DNA of 64,000 nucleotides, from contig NZ_RHQN01000004.1 in NCBI RefSeq assembly GCF_003935425.1, positions 186,001-250,000 on the forward strand, read 5' to 3'. Each line of letters begins with the position of its first letter. The stretch's first letter is position 1. A program made the translations under genes and the position numbers. Source of the DNA: Pseudomonas sp. v388 (GTDB lineage: Bacteria > Pseudomonadota > Gammaproteobacteria > Pseudomonadales > Pseudomonadaceae). Below are positions 33,130 through 42,977 of the stretch, piece by piece. The notes below the pieces were generated by a model. That model saw nothing but the letters and a program-made list of their open reading frames with translations. It made no database searches and had not been told where the DNA came from.

Positions 33130-34323
33130 ATGACCGCGACCCTCAAGGCGCCGCTTCGCCCGTTGGCAGACACCTCGCCGTCGGCCGTGGTCGCCGGCTT
33201 CATCGCCATGATGACCGGCTGCACCAGTTCGCTGGTGCTGATGTTCCAGGCCGGCCAGGCGGCGGGCCTGACCAGCGGGCAGATTTCCTCGTGGCTGTGG
33301 TCGCTGTTCATGGGCATGGCGATATTCAGCATCGGCCTGTCACTGCGCTATCGAACACCCATTTCCGTGGCCTGGTCGACGCCCGGCGCAGCGTTGCTGA
33401 TCACCAGTCTGGGCGGCGTGAGCTATCCCGAAGCGATCGGCGCATTCATCACCTCGGCGCTGATGGTGATCATCTGCGGCGTCACCGGCAGTTTCGAACG
33501 GCTGGTCAGGCGGTTGCCGGCATCGCTGGCCGCGGCCCTGCTGGCGGGCATTCTGTTCAAGATCGGCAGCGAGATTTTCATCGCCGCGCAACATCGCACC
33601 GCACTGGTGCTGGGTATGTTTTTTACCTATCTGATCGTCAAACGCCTGTCGCCGCGCTATGCGGTGCTGGCATCGTTGCTGACAGGCGTGATGCTGGCCG
33701 GGGTACTCGGGCTGCTGAACTTCAGCGGCTTTACCCTGGAGCTGGCGGCACCGGTCTGGACCACGCCGAGCTTTTCCCTGGCGGCGACCATCAGCATCGG
33801 CATCCCGCTGTTCGTGGTGGCGATGACCTCTCAGAACATGCCGGGCATCGCGGTGCTGCGCGCCGATGGTTACGACACGCCCTCCTCGCCACTGATCACT
33901 GCCACCGGCATCGCCTCGCTGTTGACCGCACCATTCGGTTCCCATGGCATCAATCTGGCCGCGATCAGTGCCGCCATCTGCACCGGGCCGCACGCCCATG
34001 AAGACAAGAGCAAGCGCTACACGGCCGCGATCTGGTGCGGGATTTTCTATGGCATTGCCGGGCTGTACGGCGCCACCCTGGCAGCGCTGTTCGCGGCATT
34101 TCCCAAGGAACTGGTGCTGTCGATTGCTGCGCTGGCCCTGTTCGGCTCGATCATCAACGGCCTGACCGTGGCCATGAGCGAGCCCAGGGAGCGCGAGGCG
34201 GCGCTGATCACCTTCATGGTCACCGCCTCGGGCCTGACGCTGTTTTCCATTGGCTCGGCGTTCTGGGGCATCGTGGCCGGGGTGTTGACGCTGTTGATCC
34301 TCAATGGTCGCCGAAGCGTATGA
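33130..34323 (+). CDS. BenE family benzoate/H+ symporter-like transporter
   Basis: A 397-aa inner-membrane protein with about twelve helices. It matches BenE: FIAMMTGCTSSLVLMFQAG, SVAWSTPGAALLITSLGGVSYPEAIGAFITSALM, the central TSQNMPGIAVLRADGYD and FGSHGINLAAISAAICTGP. The family moves benzoate or related compounds with protons; no benzoate catabolic genes lie in the window, so the substrate is open. AAGGAATTC before the ATG at 33130 fits. It is monocistronic with a BIME after the stop. Confidence 0.92.
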   Translation: MTATLKAPLRPLADTSPSAVVAGFIAMMTGCTSSLVLMFQAGQAAGLTSGQISSWLWSLFMGMAIFSIGLSLRYRTPISVAWSTPGAALLITSLGGVSYPEAIGAFITSALMVIICGVTGSFERLVRRLPASLAAALLAGILFKIGSEIFIAAQHRTALVLGMFFTYLIVKRLSPRYAVLASLLTGVMLAGVLGLLNFSGFTLELAAPVWTTPSFSLAATISIGIPLFVVAMTSQNMPGIAVLRADGYDTPSSPLITATGIASLLTAPFGSHGINLAAISAAICTGPHAHEDKSKRYTAAIWCGIFYGIAGLYGATLAALFAAFPKELVLSIAALALFGSIINGLTVAMSEPREREAALITFMVTASGLTLFSIGSAFWGIVAGVLTLLILNGRRSV

Positions 34324-34333
34324 AAGTCGCGCC

Positions 34334-34424
34334 GCAGGAGCGAGCTTGCTCGCCAAGACCTGCGCACGACCGCAACAGATGCATCGGACACACCTGTGCC
34401 GTCGCGGGCAAGCGCGCTCCTACC
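34334..34424. repeat. BIME: two inverted REP elements
   Basis: The left REP is GCAGGAGCGAGCTTGCTCGC at 34334-34353, and the right REP GCGGGCAAGCGCGCTCCTAC at 34405-34424. The pair lies between convergent genes (BenE-like and hpd), as does the pair at 7751-7844. Confidence 0.8.
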
Positions 34425-34425
34425 G

Positions 34426-35502
34426 TCAGTCAGCCATCAACACACCCCGCTTGATCTGATCCCGCTCGATGGATTCGAACAGCGCCTTGAAATTGCCTTC
34501 GCCGAAACCATCATCGCCTTTGCGCTGGATGAACTCGAAGAACACCGGGCCCAGCAAGGTTTCGGAGAAAATCTGCAACAGCAGGCGCTTTTCGCCGCCT
34601 TCAGAACTGCCGTCGAGCAGAATGCCCCGGGCCTTGAGCTCGGCTTCCGGTTCGCCATGGTCGGGCAAACGCCCCTGGAGCATTTCGTAATAGGTGTCCG
34701 GCGGCGCGGTCATGAAGCGCATGCCGGTCGCCTTCAGCGCATCCCAGGTCTTGATCAGATCGTCAGTGAAGAACGCGACGTGCTGGATGCCTTCACCGTT
34801 GAACTGCATCAGGAACTCTTCGATCTGGCCGGCGCCTTTGGAGGACTCTTCGTTCAGGGGGATGCGGATCAGCCCGTCCGGCGCGGTCATGGCCTTGGAG
34901 GTCAGGCCGGTGTATTCACCCTTGATATCGAAGTAGCGAATCTCGCGAAAGTTGAACAATTTCTCGTAGAAATTGGCCCAGTACGCCATGCGCCCTCGAT
35001 AGACATTGTGGGTCAGGTGATCGATGACCTTCAGCCCCGCGCCAGCCGGGTGGCGGTCCACGCCTTCGATAAAGTTGAAATCGATATCATAGATCGAGGT
35101 GCCTTCACCGAACCGGTCAATCAAATACAACGGCGCGCCGCCGATGCCCTTGATCGCCGGCAGGCGCAGCTCCATCGGCCCGGTGGCGATTTCCAGCGGC
35201 TGGGCGCCCAGCTCCAGCGCACGTTCATAAGCCTTGTGCGCGTCCTTGACCCGAAACGCCATGCCGCACACCGACGGACCGTGCTCGGCGGCGAAGTACG
35301 AGGCCAGACTATGGGGCTCATTATTGATAATCAGGTTGATCGCACCCTGGCGATACAACACCACGTCTTTGGAGCGATGGACCGCCACCTTGGTGAAGCC
35401 CATGGTTTCGAATACAGGTTCAAGGGTGTTGGGGATCGGCGAGGCGAATTCGATGAATTCGAAGCCCATCAGGCCCATCGGGTTTTCGTAGAGATCAGCC
35501 AT
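34426..35502 (-). CDS. hpd: 4-hydroxyphenylpyruvate dioxygenase
   Basis: A 358-aa iron enzyme turning 4-hydroxyphenylpyruvate into homogentisate in tyrosine catabolism. The Fe(II) ligands are visible at the expected spacing: His162 in [13 protein letters not shown], His241 in [11 protein letters not shown] and Glu323 in FFEFIQRKG, one residue from the known P. fluorescens numbering. The start [11 protein letters not shown] at 35502 is the family start and follows a CAAGGAG site. It lies downstream of maiA on the same strand with a 142-bp gap. No truncation is seen. Confidence 0.96.
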   Translation of the reverse strand: MADLYENPMGLMGFEFIEFASPIPNTLEPVFETMGFTKVAVHRSKDVVLYRQGAINLIINNEPHSLASYFAAEHGPSVCGMAFRVKDAHKAYERALELGAQPLEIATGPMELRLPAIKGIGGAPLYLIDRFGEGTSIYDIDFNFIEGVDRHPAGAGLKVIDHLTHNVYRGRMAYWANFYEKLFNFREIRYFDIKGEYTGLTSKAMTAPDGLIRIPLNEESSKGAGQIEEFLMQFNGEGIQHVAFFTDDLIKTWDALKATGMRFMTAPPDTYYEMLQGRLPDHGEPEAELKARGILLDGSSEGGEKRLLLQIFSETLLGPVFFEFIQRKGDDGFGEGNFKALFESIERDQIKRGVLMAD

Positions 35503-35644
35503 GGTCTGGCTCCTTGCAGGAAAGTGAGTGTGCGTAAGCGACGATTCACAGTCCCGCGGGCGGCGCGCAGGAAATCCCCCGCACGCTGCGAGCGAGGAAA
35601 TCACCGAAGATCAATTGCAGGCCGAGAATTTTCATGACTTCAGC

Positions 35645-36280
35645 CTACTCCGGCTTGTCTGGTTGCGCATCAGGATGCGCGCTACGAAATGCCGAATGCA
35701 GCAAGGCACTGGCTTCGACTCGACGGATGCGCGGGTAAGCGGCCAGGTCAACCTGGTAGCGCCGCGCGGCGTAGAGCTGCGGCAACAGGTAGACGTCTGC
35801 CAGGCCAGGCGATGCGCCGAAACAGAAATCCGGGCCTTCGATCAGTTGCTCGACGGCGTTGAGGCCCTCGCTGATCCAGTGGCCGATCCACTCGCCGATA
35901 ACCGCTTCGCCTTGCCCCAATGCCCGTAACCGGTTGAGCACTGCGACGTTGTGCAGAGGGTGGATATCGCAGCTGATCAACGCCGCCACCGCCCGCTGCC
36001 GGGCGCGTTGCAACGGATCGGCCGGCAGCAACGGCGGCTGCGGGTAGCATTCTTCGAGGTATTCGATGATGGCGGGCGACTGGCTGATGACCTCGCCGCT
36101 GTCGAGTCTCAGCACCGGCACCCGACCTTGAGGGTTGATCGCCCGGTAGTCGGGCTTGAGCTGCTCGCCGCCGTCGCGAATCAGGTTGACCGGCAGCGCA
36201 CGGCAATCCAGCCCTTTGAGCGCCAGCGCGATGCGCACCCGATAACTGGATGTCGAGCGGTAATAGGTGAATAAGTCCAC
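35645..36280 (-). CDS. maiA: maleylacetoacetate isomerase (zeta-class GST)
   Basis: A 211-aa zeta-class GST. The diagnostic YYRSTSSYRVRIAL (SSxR glutathione-active site) begins at residue 6, NPQGRVPVLRLDSGEVISQSPAIIEYL gives the cis-Pro and Glu-Ser-type glutathione contacts, and the C-terminal half is helical. It isomerises maleylacetoacetate to fumarylacetoacetate, the step after homogentisate 1,2-dioxygenase. hmgA and fahA are not in the window, so the pathway is split. It is followed on the same strand by hpd and divergent from glcD. Confidence 0.92.
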   Translation of the reverse strand: MDLFTYYRSTSSYRVRIALALKGLDCRALPVNLIRDGGEQLKPDYRAINPQGRVPVLRLDSGEVISQSPAIIEYLEECYPQPPLLPADPLQRARQRAVAALISCDIHPLHNVAVLNRLRALGQGEAVIGEWIGHWISEGLNAVEQLIEGPDFCFGASPGLADVYLLPQLYAARRYQVDLAAYPRIRRVEASALLHSAFRSAHPDAQPDKPE

Positions 36281-36309
36281 GGCGTTGCCTGCTTTTTATT
36301 TTTCGTAAC

Positions 36310-36333
36310 GCAATTACGTGATGCGTAAATTGC
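36310..36333. promoter_or_regulatory. dyad between maiA and glcD, possible operator
   Basis: GCAATTACG and CGTAAATTGC are inverted repeats with a one-base bulge around TGATG. The inner TTACG-TGATG-CGTAA is exact. The element is 29 bp from the maiA start and 114 bp from glcD. Which regulator reads it is unknown. Confidence 0.45.
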
Positions 36334-36447
36334 TGTAACCGCTGGAAACTGTCAAGGCAGGCGACCGACTTTGTAGGAGCGGACCGGGATGTGTGGGCTA
36401 CCATGCAAGACAACCGTTGGCCCGATAACAATAACAGTGGGTTACCC

Positions 36448-37947
36448 ATGAACATTCTCTACGACGAACGAATCGACGGCCCGCTGCCGGCCGTCGATAA
36501 GCAACAGCTGCTGGACGACTTGCATCGCCACTTGCCCGACCTGGACATTCTGCACCGTCCAGAGGAGCTTCGGCCCTACGAATGCGATGGTTTGTCGGCC
36601 TATCGCACCACCCCCATGCTGGTCGCATTGCCCCGGCACCTGGAGGAAGTGCAGACCGTGCTCAAGCTCTGCCACGAGCGCCGCGTGCCGGTGGTGGCGC
36701 GTGGCGCGGGAACCGGACTTTCCGGCGGCGCCCTGCCCCTGGAGCAAGGCCTGCTGTTGGTGATGGCGCGCTTCAACCAGATCCTTGAAATCGACCCCGA
36801 CGCCCGGGTTGCCCGCGTGCAGCCCGGCGTGCGCAACCTGGCAATTTCCCAGGCCGCCGCGCCTCACGGCCTGTATTACGCGCCCGATCCGTCGTCGCAA
36901 ATCGCCTGCTCGATTGGCGGCAACGTCGCGGAAAACGCCGGCGGCGTGCACTGCCTCAAGTACGGCCTGACCGTGCACAACCTGCTCAAGCTCGACATCC
37001 TCACCGTCGAGGGCGAGCGCATGACCCTGGGCAGCGACGCGCTGGACTCGCCGGGCTTTGACCTGCTCGCGCTGTTCACCGGCTCCGAAGGCATGCTGGG
37101 GATCATCACCGAAGTCACCGTCAAGCTGTTGCCCAAGCCGCAAGTGGCAAAAGTGCTGCTGGCCGCCTTCGACTCGGTGGAAAAAGCCGGTCGCGCGGTG
37201 GCCGATATCATTGCCGCGGGGATCATCCCGGGTGGCCTGGAAATGATGGACAACCTGGCGATCCGCGCTGCCGAGGACTTTATTCACGCCGGTTATCCGG
37301 TGGATGCCCAGGCCATTCTGCTGTGCGAACTCGACGGCGTGGAAGCCGACGTACACGCCGACTGCGACCGGGTCCGCGAGGTGCTGACCCGCGCCGGAGC
37401 CACCGAGTTGCGCCAGGCCCGCGACGAGGCCGAGCGGGTGCGCTTCTGGGCCGGGCGCAAGAATGCGTTCCCGGCGGTCGGGCGCCTGTCCCCGGATTAC
37501 TACTGCATGGACGGCACCATCCCGCGCCGCGAGCTGCCTGGCGTGCTGCGCGGCATCGAGGCGCTGTCCGAGGAGTTCGGACTGCGGGTAGCCAACGTCT
37601 TCCATGCCGGGGACGGCAATATGCATCCGCTGATTCTGTTCGACGCCAACCAGCCGGGCGAGCTGGAACGCGCCGAAGCCCTGGGCGGCCGGATTCTGGA
37701 GCTGTGCGTGAAGGTCGGCGGCAGCATCACCGGCGAGCACGGTGTCGGCCGGGAAAAAATCAATCAGATGTGCGCGCAATTCAACAGCGACGAACTGCAA
37801 CTGTTCCATGCCATCAAGGCGGCGTTCGACGCCGGCGGCCTGCTCAACCCCGGCAAGAACATTCCGACCCTGCACCGCTGCGCCGAATTCGGTGCCATGC
37901 ATATCCATGCCGGGCAAATGCCCTTCCCTGAACTGGAGCGTTTCTGA
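36448..37947 (+). CDS. glcD: glycolate oxidase FAD-binding subunit GlcD
   Basis: A 499-aa flavoprotein subunit of glycolate oxidase. It has a PCMH-type FAD domain (VARGAGTGLSGGALPLEQGLLLVM, DPSSQIACSIGGNVAENAGGVHCLKYG) and a C-terminal catalytic cap ending in GGSITGEHGVGREK and FDAGGLLNPGKNIP. With GlcE and GlcF it oxidises glycolate to glyoxylate and feeds electrons to the respiratory chain. The ATG at 36448 is chosen because GlcD begins at MNILYDER. It is the first gene of glcDEFG; the divergent regulator glcC, usual elsewhere, is absent here. Confidence 0.96.
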   Translation: MNILYDERIDGPLPAVDKQQLLDDLHRHLPDLDILHRPEELRPYECDGLSAYRTTPMLVALPRHLEEVQTVLKLCHERRVPVVARGAGTGLSGGALPLEQGLLLVMARFNQILEIDPDARVARVQPGVRNLAISQAAAPHGLYYAPDPSSQIACSIGGNVAENAGGVHCLKYGLTVHNLLKLDILTVEGERMTLGSDALDSPGFDLLALFTGSEGMLGIITEVTVKLLPKPQVAKVLLAAFDSVEKAGRAVADIIAAGIIPGGLEMMDNLAIRAAEDFIHAGYPVDAQAILLCELDGVEADVHADCDRVREVLTRAGATELRQARDEAERVRFWAGRKNAFPAVGRLSPDYYCMDGTIPRRELPGVLRGIEALSEEFGLRVANVFHAGDGNMHPLILFDANQPGELERAEALGGRILELCVKVGGSITGEHGVGREKINQMCAQFNSDELQLFHAIKAAFDAGGLLNPGKNIPTLHRCAEFGAMHIHAGQMPFPELERF

Positions 37948-39008
37948 TGGCGACGAATCAGGATGCCGACACCAGCGCCGCGCTGCTGGATCAGGTCAAC
38001 CAGGCGTTGGCCAATGCCACGCCGCTGCGCATTCAGGGCGGCAACAGCAAAGCGTTCCTGGGGCGCAGCGTGGCCGGGGAAATCCTCGACACCCGGGAAC
38101 ATCGCGGCATCGTCAGCTATGACCCTACCGAGTTGGTGATCACGGCCCGCGCCGGAACACCGCTGAGCGAATTGAACGAGACCCTGGCAGCCGCCGGGCA
38201 AATGCTGCCGTGTGAGCCACCGGGTTTCGGCGACGCCACCGTGGGCGGCATGATCGCCGCAGGCTTGTCCGGCCCGCGCCGGCCGTGGAGCGGTTCGGTG
38301 CGCGATTATGTGCTCGGCACTCGGGTCATCACCGGGCATGGCAAGCACTTGCGGTTCGGCGGCGAAGTCATGAAGAACGTCGCCGGCTACGACGTTTCGC
38401 GGTTGATGGCCGGCAGCCTGGGTTGCCTGGGCCTGCTGACCGAGGTATCGCTCAAGGTGCTGCCCAAGCCGCGGTTATGCAGCAGCATCGTGCTGGAACT
38501 GGACAGCGAGCGGGCTTTGAACGGCCTGGCCGAATGGGGCCAGCAGCCGATCCCGATCAGCGCCGCCAGTCACGACGGGCGCGTACTGCGCCTGCGTCTG
38601 GAAGGTGGCGAAGGCTCAGTGGCGGCGGCTCACGAGCGCTTGGGCGGTGAACTGATCGACCCGGCCTGGTGGCAGGAACTCAATGAACAGCGCCTGCCGT
38701 TTTTCCTCGACGCCCGGCCGTTATGGCGCCTGTCGGTACCCAACAACACCGGCGTACTGGACCTGCCCGGCGAGCAACTGATCGACTGGGGCGGCGCGCA
38801 GCGCTGGCTGAAGTCCGACGCCGATGGCCGGGCGATTCGCGCCAGGGTCACGGCGGTCGGCGGCCATGCCACGTGCTTGAGCCCCGGCCAGGACGACAGC
38901 CCGTTCCAGCCACTGGCTGCGCCACTGCTGCGTTACCACCAGCAGCTCAAGGCTCGCCTTGATCCGCTGGGCCTTTTCAACCCCGGCCGAATGTATGCGG
39001 AGTTCTGA
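37947..39008 (+). CDS. glcE: glycolate oxidase FAD-binding subunit GlcE
   Basis: A 353-aa second flavin subunit, shorter than GlcD and lacking part of its cap. FAD-binding segments are IQGGNSKAFLGR and EPPGFGDATVGGMIAAGLSGPRRPWSGSVRDYVLG. It forms the complex with GlcD and GlcF. Its ATG overlaps the glcD stop by one base (TGATG at 37945-37949), so translation is coupled. The C-terminus LDPLGLFNPGRMY is the family end. Confidence 0.95.
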   Translation: MATNQDADTSAALLDQVNQALANATPLRIQGGNSKAFLGRSVAGEILDTREHRGIVSYDPTELVITARAGTPLSELNETLAAAGQMLPCEPPGFGDATVGGMIAAGLSGPRRPWSGSVRDYVLGTRVITGHGKHLRFGGEVMKNVAGYDVSRLMAGSLGCLGLLTEVSLKVLPKPRLCSSIVLELDSERALNGLAEWGQQPIPISAASHDGRVLRLRLEGGEGSVAAAHERLGGELIDPAWWQELNEQRLPFFLDARPLWRLSVPNNTGVLDLPGEQLIDWGGAQRWLKSDADGRAIRARVTAVGGHATCLSPGQDDSPFQPLAAPLLRYHQQLKARLDPLGLFNPGRMYAEF

Positions 39009-39010
39009 CC

Positions 39011-40264
39011 ATGCAGACCAACCTGAGCGAACAGGCCAGGCTTCTGCGCCGCGCCGAAGAAGCCGAAAGCATCCTGCGCACCTGCGTGCATTGCGGTTTC
39101 TGCAATGCCACCTGCCCTACCTACCAGCTTCTGGGCGATGAACTGGACGGGCCGCGCGGGCGCATTTATCTGATCAAACAAGTGCTGGAAGGCAATCCGC
39201 CCACCGAGAAAACCCAGCTGCATCTCGATCGCTGCCTGAGCTGCCGCAATTGCGAAACCACCTGCCCGTCCGGCGTCGATTATCACAACCTGTTGGACAT
39301 CGGGCGCAGCGTAGTGGACGCCGCCGTGCCGCGTCCGCTGAGCCAGCGCCTGTTGCGCCAGGGCTTGCGCCATGTGGTGCCGGACGCCGGGCTGTTCAAA
39401 TCCCTGACCCGGCTGGGCACGACCTTTCGCCCTTTGCTGCCGGCCGGCTTGAAAGCCAAGCTGCCCGACTCGATCCCCGCGCCCGGCGTGCGCCCGACAC
39501 CGCGCCATGAACGACGCATGCTGATGCTCGAAGGCTGCGTGCAGCCCGGCCTGTCGCCCAATACCAATGCCGCCGCCGCGCGGGTGCTGGACCGGCTGGG
39601 CATCAGCGTCACACCGGTGAAGGAAGCCGGCTGCTGCGGCGCGGTGGATTATCACCTCGATGCGCAAGAAGCAGGCCTGGACCGGGCGCGTCGCAATATC
39701 GACGCCTGGTGGCCGGCGCTGCAAAACGGTGCGCAAACCGTCATCCAGACTGCCAGCGGTTGCGGAGCCTTCGTCAAGGACTACGGCCACCTGCTGCGCG
39801 ACGATCCGGACTACGCCGACAAGGCCGCGCAGGTCAGCGCTCGGGCGCGAGATCTGGTGGAAGTGGTGCGTGACGAACCCTTGGAACAGCTGGGTTTGCA
39901 GGTCGATACCCGTCTGGCGTTTCACTGCCCCTGCACGTTGCAGCACGCCCAAAAGCTCGGCGGCGAGGTAGAACGTGTATTGTCTCGTCTAGGCTTCCAC
40001 CTGACCGCCGTGCCGGACGGCCATTTATGCTGCGGTTCGGCGGGCACTTATTCCATCACTCAGCCGGAGCTGGCACGCCGGTTGCGGGATAACCGGATGA
40101 ATGCGCTGGAAAGCGGCAGGCCGCAGGTGATTGCGACTGCCAACATCGGCTGCCAGACCCATCTGGCGGGCGCCAACCGGACACCGGTACGGCACTGGAT
40201 CGAACTGGTCGACCAGGCGCTGAACAATCTTTCGAAACCTGATCCTGCACGGAGTCACTCATGA
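39011..40264 (+). CDS. glcF: glycolate oxidase iron-sulfur subunit GlcF
   Basis: A 417-aa protein with two ferredoxin-type 4Fe-4S motifs in the first 90 residues (CVHCGFCNATCPTY and CLSCRNCETTCPSG), then two CCG domains (EAGCCGAVDYHL and DGHLCCGSAGTY). It takes electrons from GlcDE and passes them to the membrane. It lies 2 bp after glcE, and its stop overlaps the glcG start (ATGA at 40261-40264). Confidence 0.96.
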   Translation: MQTNLSEQARLLRRAEEAESILRTCVHCGFCNATCPTYQLLGDELDGPRGRIYLIKQVLEGNPPTEKTQLHLDRCLSCRNCETTCPSGVDYHNLLDIGRSVVDAAVPRPLSQRLLRQGLRHVVPDAGLFKSLTRLGTTFRPLLPAGLKAKLPDSIPAPGVRPTPRHERRMLMLEGCVQPGLSPNTNAAAARVLDRLGISVTPVKEAGCCGAVDYHLDAQEAGLDRARRNIDAWWPALQNGAQTVIQTASGCGAFVKDYGHLLRDDPDYADKAAQVSARARDLVEVVRDEPLEQLGLQVDTRLAFHCPCTLQHAQKLGGEVERVLSRLGFHLTAVPDGHLCCGSAGTYSITQPELARRLRDNRMNALESGRPQVIATANIGCQTHLAGANRTPVRHWIELVDQALNNLSKPDPARSHS

Positions 40265-40668
40265 AAATCAAAGCCGTTTTGACCCAGACCGAAGTCACCC
40301 GGATGCTCAACGCCGCCCGCCAGGAAGCGAACAGCCAAGGCTGGGCCGTGTCCATCGCCATCGTCGACGACGGCGGGCACCTGTTGGCATTCGAGCGTCT
40401 GGACGAAGCCGGAGCGATCAGCAGCTACATCTCCATCGAAAAAGCGCGTACCTCGGCCCTGGGCCGTCGCGAATCCAAGGGCTATGAGGAAATGGTCAAC
40501 GGCGGCCGCACCGCGTTCCTCAGCGCGCCGCTGCTGACCTCGCTGGAAGGCGGCGTGCCGGTCATCGTCGATGGCCAGGTGATCGGCGCGGTCGGTGTCT
40601 CCGGCGTCAAGGCCGACCAGGACGCGCAAGTGGCCAAGGCCGGTGTCGCGGCGTTGAACGCGGACTGA
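40261..40668 (+). CDS. glcG: GlcG/HbpS family heme-binding protein
   Basis: A 135-aa protein of the GlcG (DUF336) family: [59 protein letters not shown] and GAVGVSGV. The fold binds heme or cobalamin-like ligands in some members; in glc operons its role is unsettled. It overlaps glcF by 4 bp. A hairpin repeat follows 18 bp after the stop, before glcB. Confidence 0.93.
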   Translation: MKIKAVLTQTEVTRMLNAARQEANSQGWAVSIAIVDDGGHLLAFERLDEAGAISSYISIEKARTSALGRRESKGYEEMVNGGRTAFLSAPLLTSLEGGVPVIVDGQVIGAVGVSGVKADQDAQVAKAGVAALNAD

Positions 40669-40686
40669 TCACGCCAGCACAAGCCC

Positions 40687-40716
40687 TGTAGGAGCGCCGT
40701 CCGGTCCGCTCCTACA
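40687..40716. repeat. inverted repeat between glcG and glcB
   Basis: TGTAGGAGCG and CGCTCCTACA are perfect 10-bp arms around a 10-nt spacer. This is the end motif of the local REP family and forms a hairpin inside the putative operon, which could uncouple glcB expression from glcDEFG. Confidence 0.65.
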
Positions 40717-40741
40717 ACAAATCCCGGACAGGAGTCCCGCC

Positions 40742-42919
40742 ATGACCGACTTCTGCAAATGCCAGCGCCTGAGCGTCGCGGTCCAGCTGCAACGCTTCAT
40801 CGACGATGAAGTCCTGCCCGGCACCGGACTGGAGCCGGAAGCGTTCTGGGAAGGCTTCGACGCACTGGTGCACGACCTGGCGCCGCGCAATCGCCAACTG
40901 CTGGCCGAGCGTGAGCGCTTGCAAAGCGAACTGGATACCTGGCATGCCGCGCATCCTGGCCCGATCACCGACATGCCGGCCTACCGGGATTTCCTGCGTT
41001 CGATCGGCTATCTGCAACCGGTGCCGGAACAGGTTCAAGTCCGCACCTGCAATCTCGATCTGGAAGTCAGCGAACTCTGCGGGCCGCAACTGGTGGTGCC
41101 GGCCAGCAACGCCCGTTACGCGCTGAACGCTGCCAACGCGCGCTGGGGTTCGCTGTATGACGCGCTGTATGGCACCGATGTGATTTCCACCGCTCAAGGC
41201 GCCGAAATCAGCGCCGGCTACAACCCGCTGCGCGGTGCCAGGGTCATCGTGTTTGCCCGCGAACTTCTGGACCTGGCCGCGCCGCTGGCCCACGGCAGTC
41301 ACGTCGCGGCACGCAGCTATCGCATCGAGGACGGCCAGTTACGCGTGCGTTTGATCAACGGCGACGACACGACGCTGCAACAGCCGGAAAAGTACGTCGG
41401 CTATCAGGGCGAGCCGGAACGACCGAGCGCCATCTTGCTCAGGAACCACGGCCTGCACATCGAAATCCAGTTCGACGCCCGCCATGCCGTTGGCAGCACC
41501 GACGTCGCCGGAATCAAGGACCTGCTGCTCGAATCGGCGCTCTCGACCATCATCGACTGTGAAGACTCGGTGGCCGCCGTGGACGCCGACGACAAGATCG
41601 GCCTCTATCGCAACTGGCTGGGCCTGATGAAAGGCGACCTGAGCGTGACTCTGGTCAAAGGCGGCAAGACCCTGACCCGCCGCCTCAACCCGGACCGCGC
41701 CTACCACGCGGCCGCCGGCGGCGAGTTGAAATTGCCGGGGCGCTCGTTGCTGTTCATCCGCAACGTCGGGCACCTGATGACTCATCCGGCCATCGTCGAT
41801 CACGACGGCCAGCCGATTCCCGAAGGCATTCTGGATGGCGTCGTTACCAGCCTGATCGGCCTGCACGACCTGAATCGGCGCGGCAACTCCAGAGCCGGCA
41901 GCCTCTACATCGTCAAACCCAAGATGCACGGCCCGGACGAAGTGGCCTTCGCCGACCAACTGTTCAGTGCCATCGAAGACCTCCTTGGACTTGCGCGCAA
42001 CACCCTGAAAATGGGGATCATGGACGAAGAACGGCGCACCAGCGTCAACCTCAAGGCCTGTATCGACGCAGCCGCCGGGCGCGTCGCATTCATCAATACC
42101 GGGTTCCTGGACCGCACCGGCGATGAAATTCACAGCTGCATGCAGGCCGGTGCCGTGCTGCGCAAGGGTGAGATGAAAAACACGCCCTGGCTCAAGGCCT
42201 ACGAGCGCAGCAATGTGCTGGTCGGCCTGGCCTGCGGCCTGCGCGGCCGGGCGCAGATCGGCAAAGGCATGTGGGCCATGCCGGACCGGATGGCCGACAT
42301 GCTGGAGCAGAAAATCGCCCACCCGCAGGCTGGCGCGAGCACCGCCTGGGTGCCCTCGCCCACCGCCGCCACGCTACACGCGCTGCACTATCACCGCGTT
42401 GACGTGCGCACCGTGCAGCAGGAACTGGAACGGGTACCGTTGGCCGGAATCAGCGATCAACTGCTTGATGAACTGCTGAGCATTCCGGTGGTGAGCGAAC
42501 CGTCATGGACCGCCGAGCAGATTCGCGAGGAACTGGAAAACAACGCCCAGGGGCTGCTCGGTTACGTGGTGCGATGGGTCGAGCAAGGCATCGGCTGCTC
42601 CAGGGTGCCGGACATCCACCATGTCGGCCTGATGGAAGACCGCGCCACCCTGCGCATTTCCAGCCAGCACATGGCCAACTGGCTGCGCCACGGCGTGGTC
42701 AGTCGCGAGCAGGTGCAAGGCGTGCTGGAGCGCATGGCCAGAGTGGTCGACAGACAGAATGCCGGCGACGCGCACTACCGGCCGATGGCCGCAAACTTCA
42801 AGGAGTCGATGGCATTCCAGGCCGCCTGTGCGCTGGTGTTCAAGGGCTGCGAACAGCCTGCCGGCTACAGCGAGCCTGTGCTGCATGAATCACGGCTGGC
42901 CTTCAAGTCGCGTCGCTGA
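40742..42919 (+). CDS. glcB: malate synthase G
   Basis: A 725-aa malate synthase G, the normal length. It condenses glyoxylate with acetyl-CoA to malate, so it uses the product of GlcDEF. Core signatures are [66 protein letters not shown] and the late [26 protein letters not shown]. It is cytosolic and monomeric by family knowledge. It follows glcG by 73 bp on the same strand, with a hairpin in the gap. CAGGAG precedes the ATG. Confidence 0.97.
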   Translation: MTDFCKCQRLSVAVQLQRFIDDEVLPGTGLEPEAFWEGFDALVHDLAPRNRQLLAERERLQSELDTWHAAHPGPITDMPAYRDFLRSIGYLQPVPEQVQVRTCNLDLEVSELCGPQLVVPASNARYALNAANARWGSLYDALYGTDVISTAQGAEISAGYNPLRGARVIVFARELLDLAAPLAHGSHVAARSYRIEDGQLRVRLINGDDTTLQQPEKYVGYQGEPERPSAILLRNHGLHIEIQFDARHAVGSTDVAGIKDLLLESALSTIIDCEDSVAAVDADDKIGLYRNWLGLMKGDLSVTLVKGGKTLTRRLNPDRAYHAAAGGELKLPGRSLLFIRNVGHLMTHPAIVDHDGQPIPEGILDGVVTSLIGLHDLNRRGNSRAGSLYIVKPKMHGPDEVAFADQLFSAIEDLLGLARNTLKMGIMDEERRTSVNLKACIDAAAGRVAFINTGFLDRTGDEIHSCMQAGAVLRKGEMKNTPWLKAYERSNVLVGLACGLRGRAQIGKGMWAMPDRMADMLEQKIAHPQAGASTAWVPSPTAATLHALHYHRVDVRTVQQELERVPLAGISDQLLDELLSIPVVSEPSWTAEQIREELENNAQGLLGYVVRWVEQGIGCSRVPDIHHVGLMEDRATLRISSQHMANWLRHGVVSREQVQGVLERMARVVDRQNAGDAHYRPMAANFKESMAFQAACALVFKGCEQPAGYSEPVLHESRLAFKSRR

Positions 42920-42977
42920 GGGGTGGCCTGTCGGCAAGGGTGAATGACGCTTCACCCTTCGCCCGAGGGGGGGTCGC

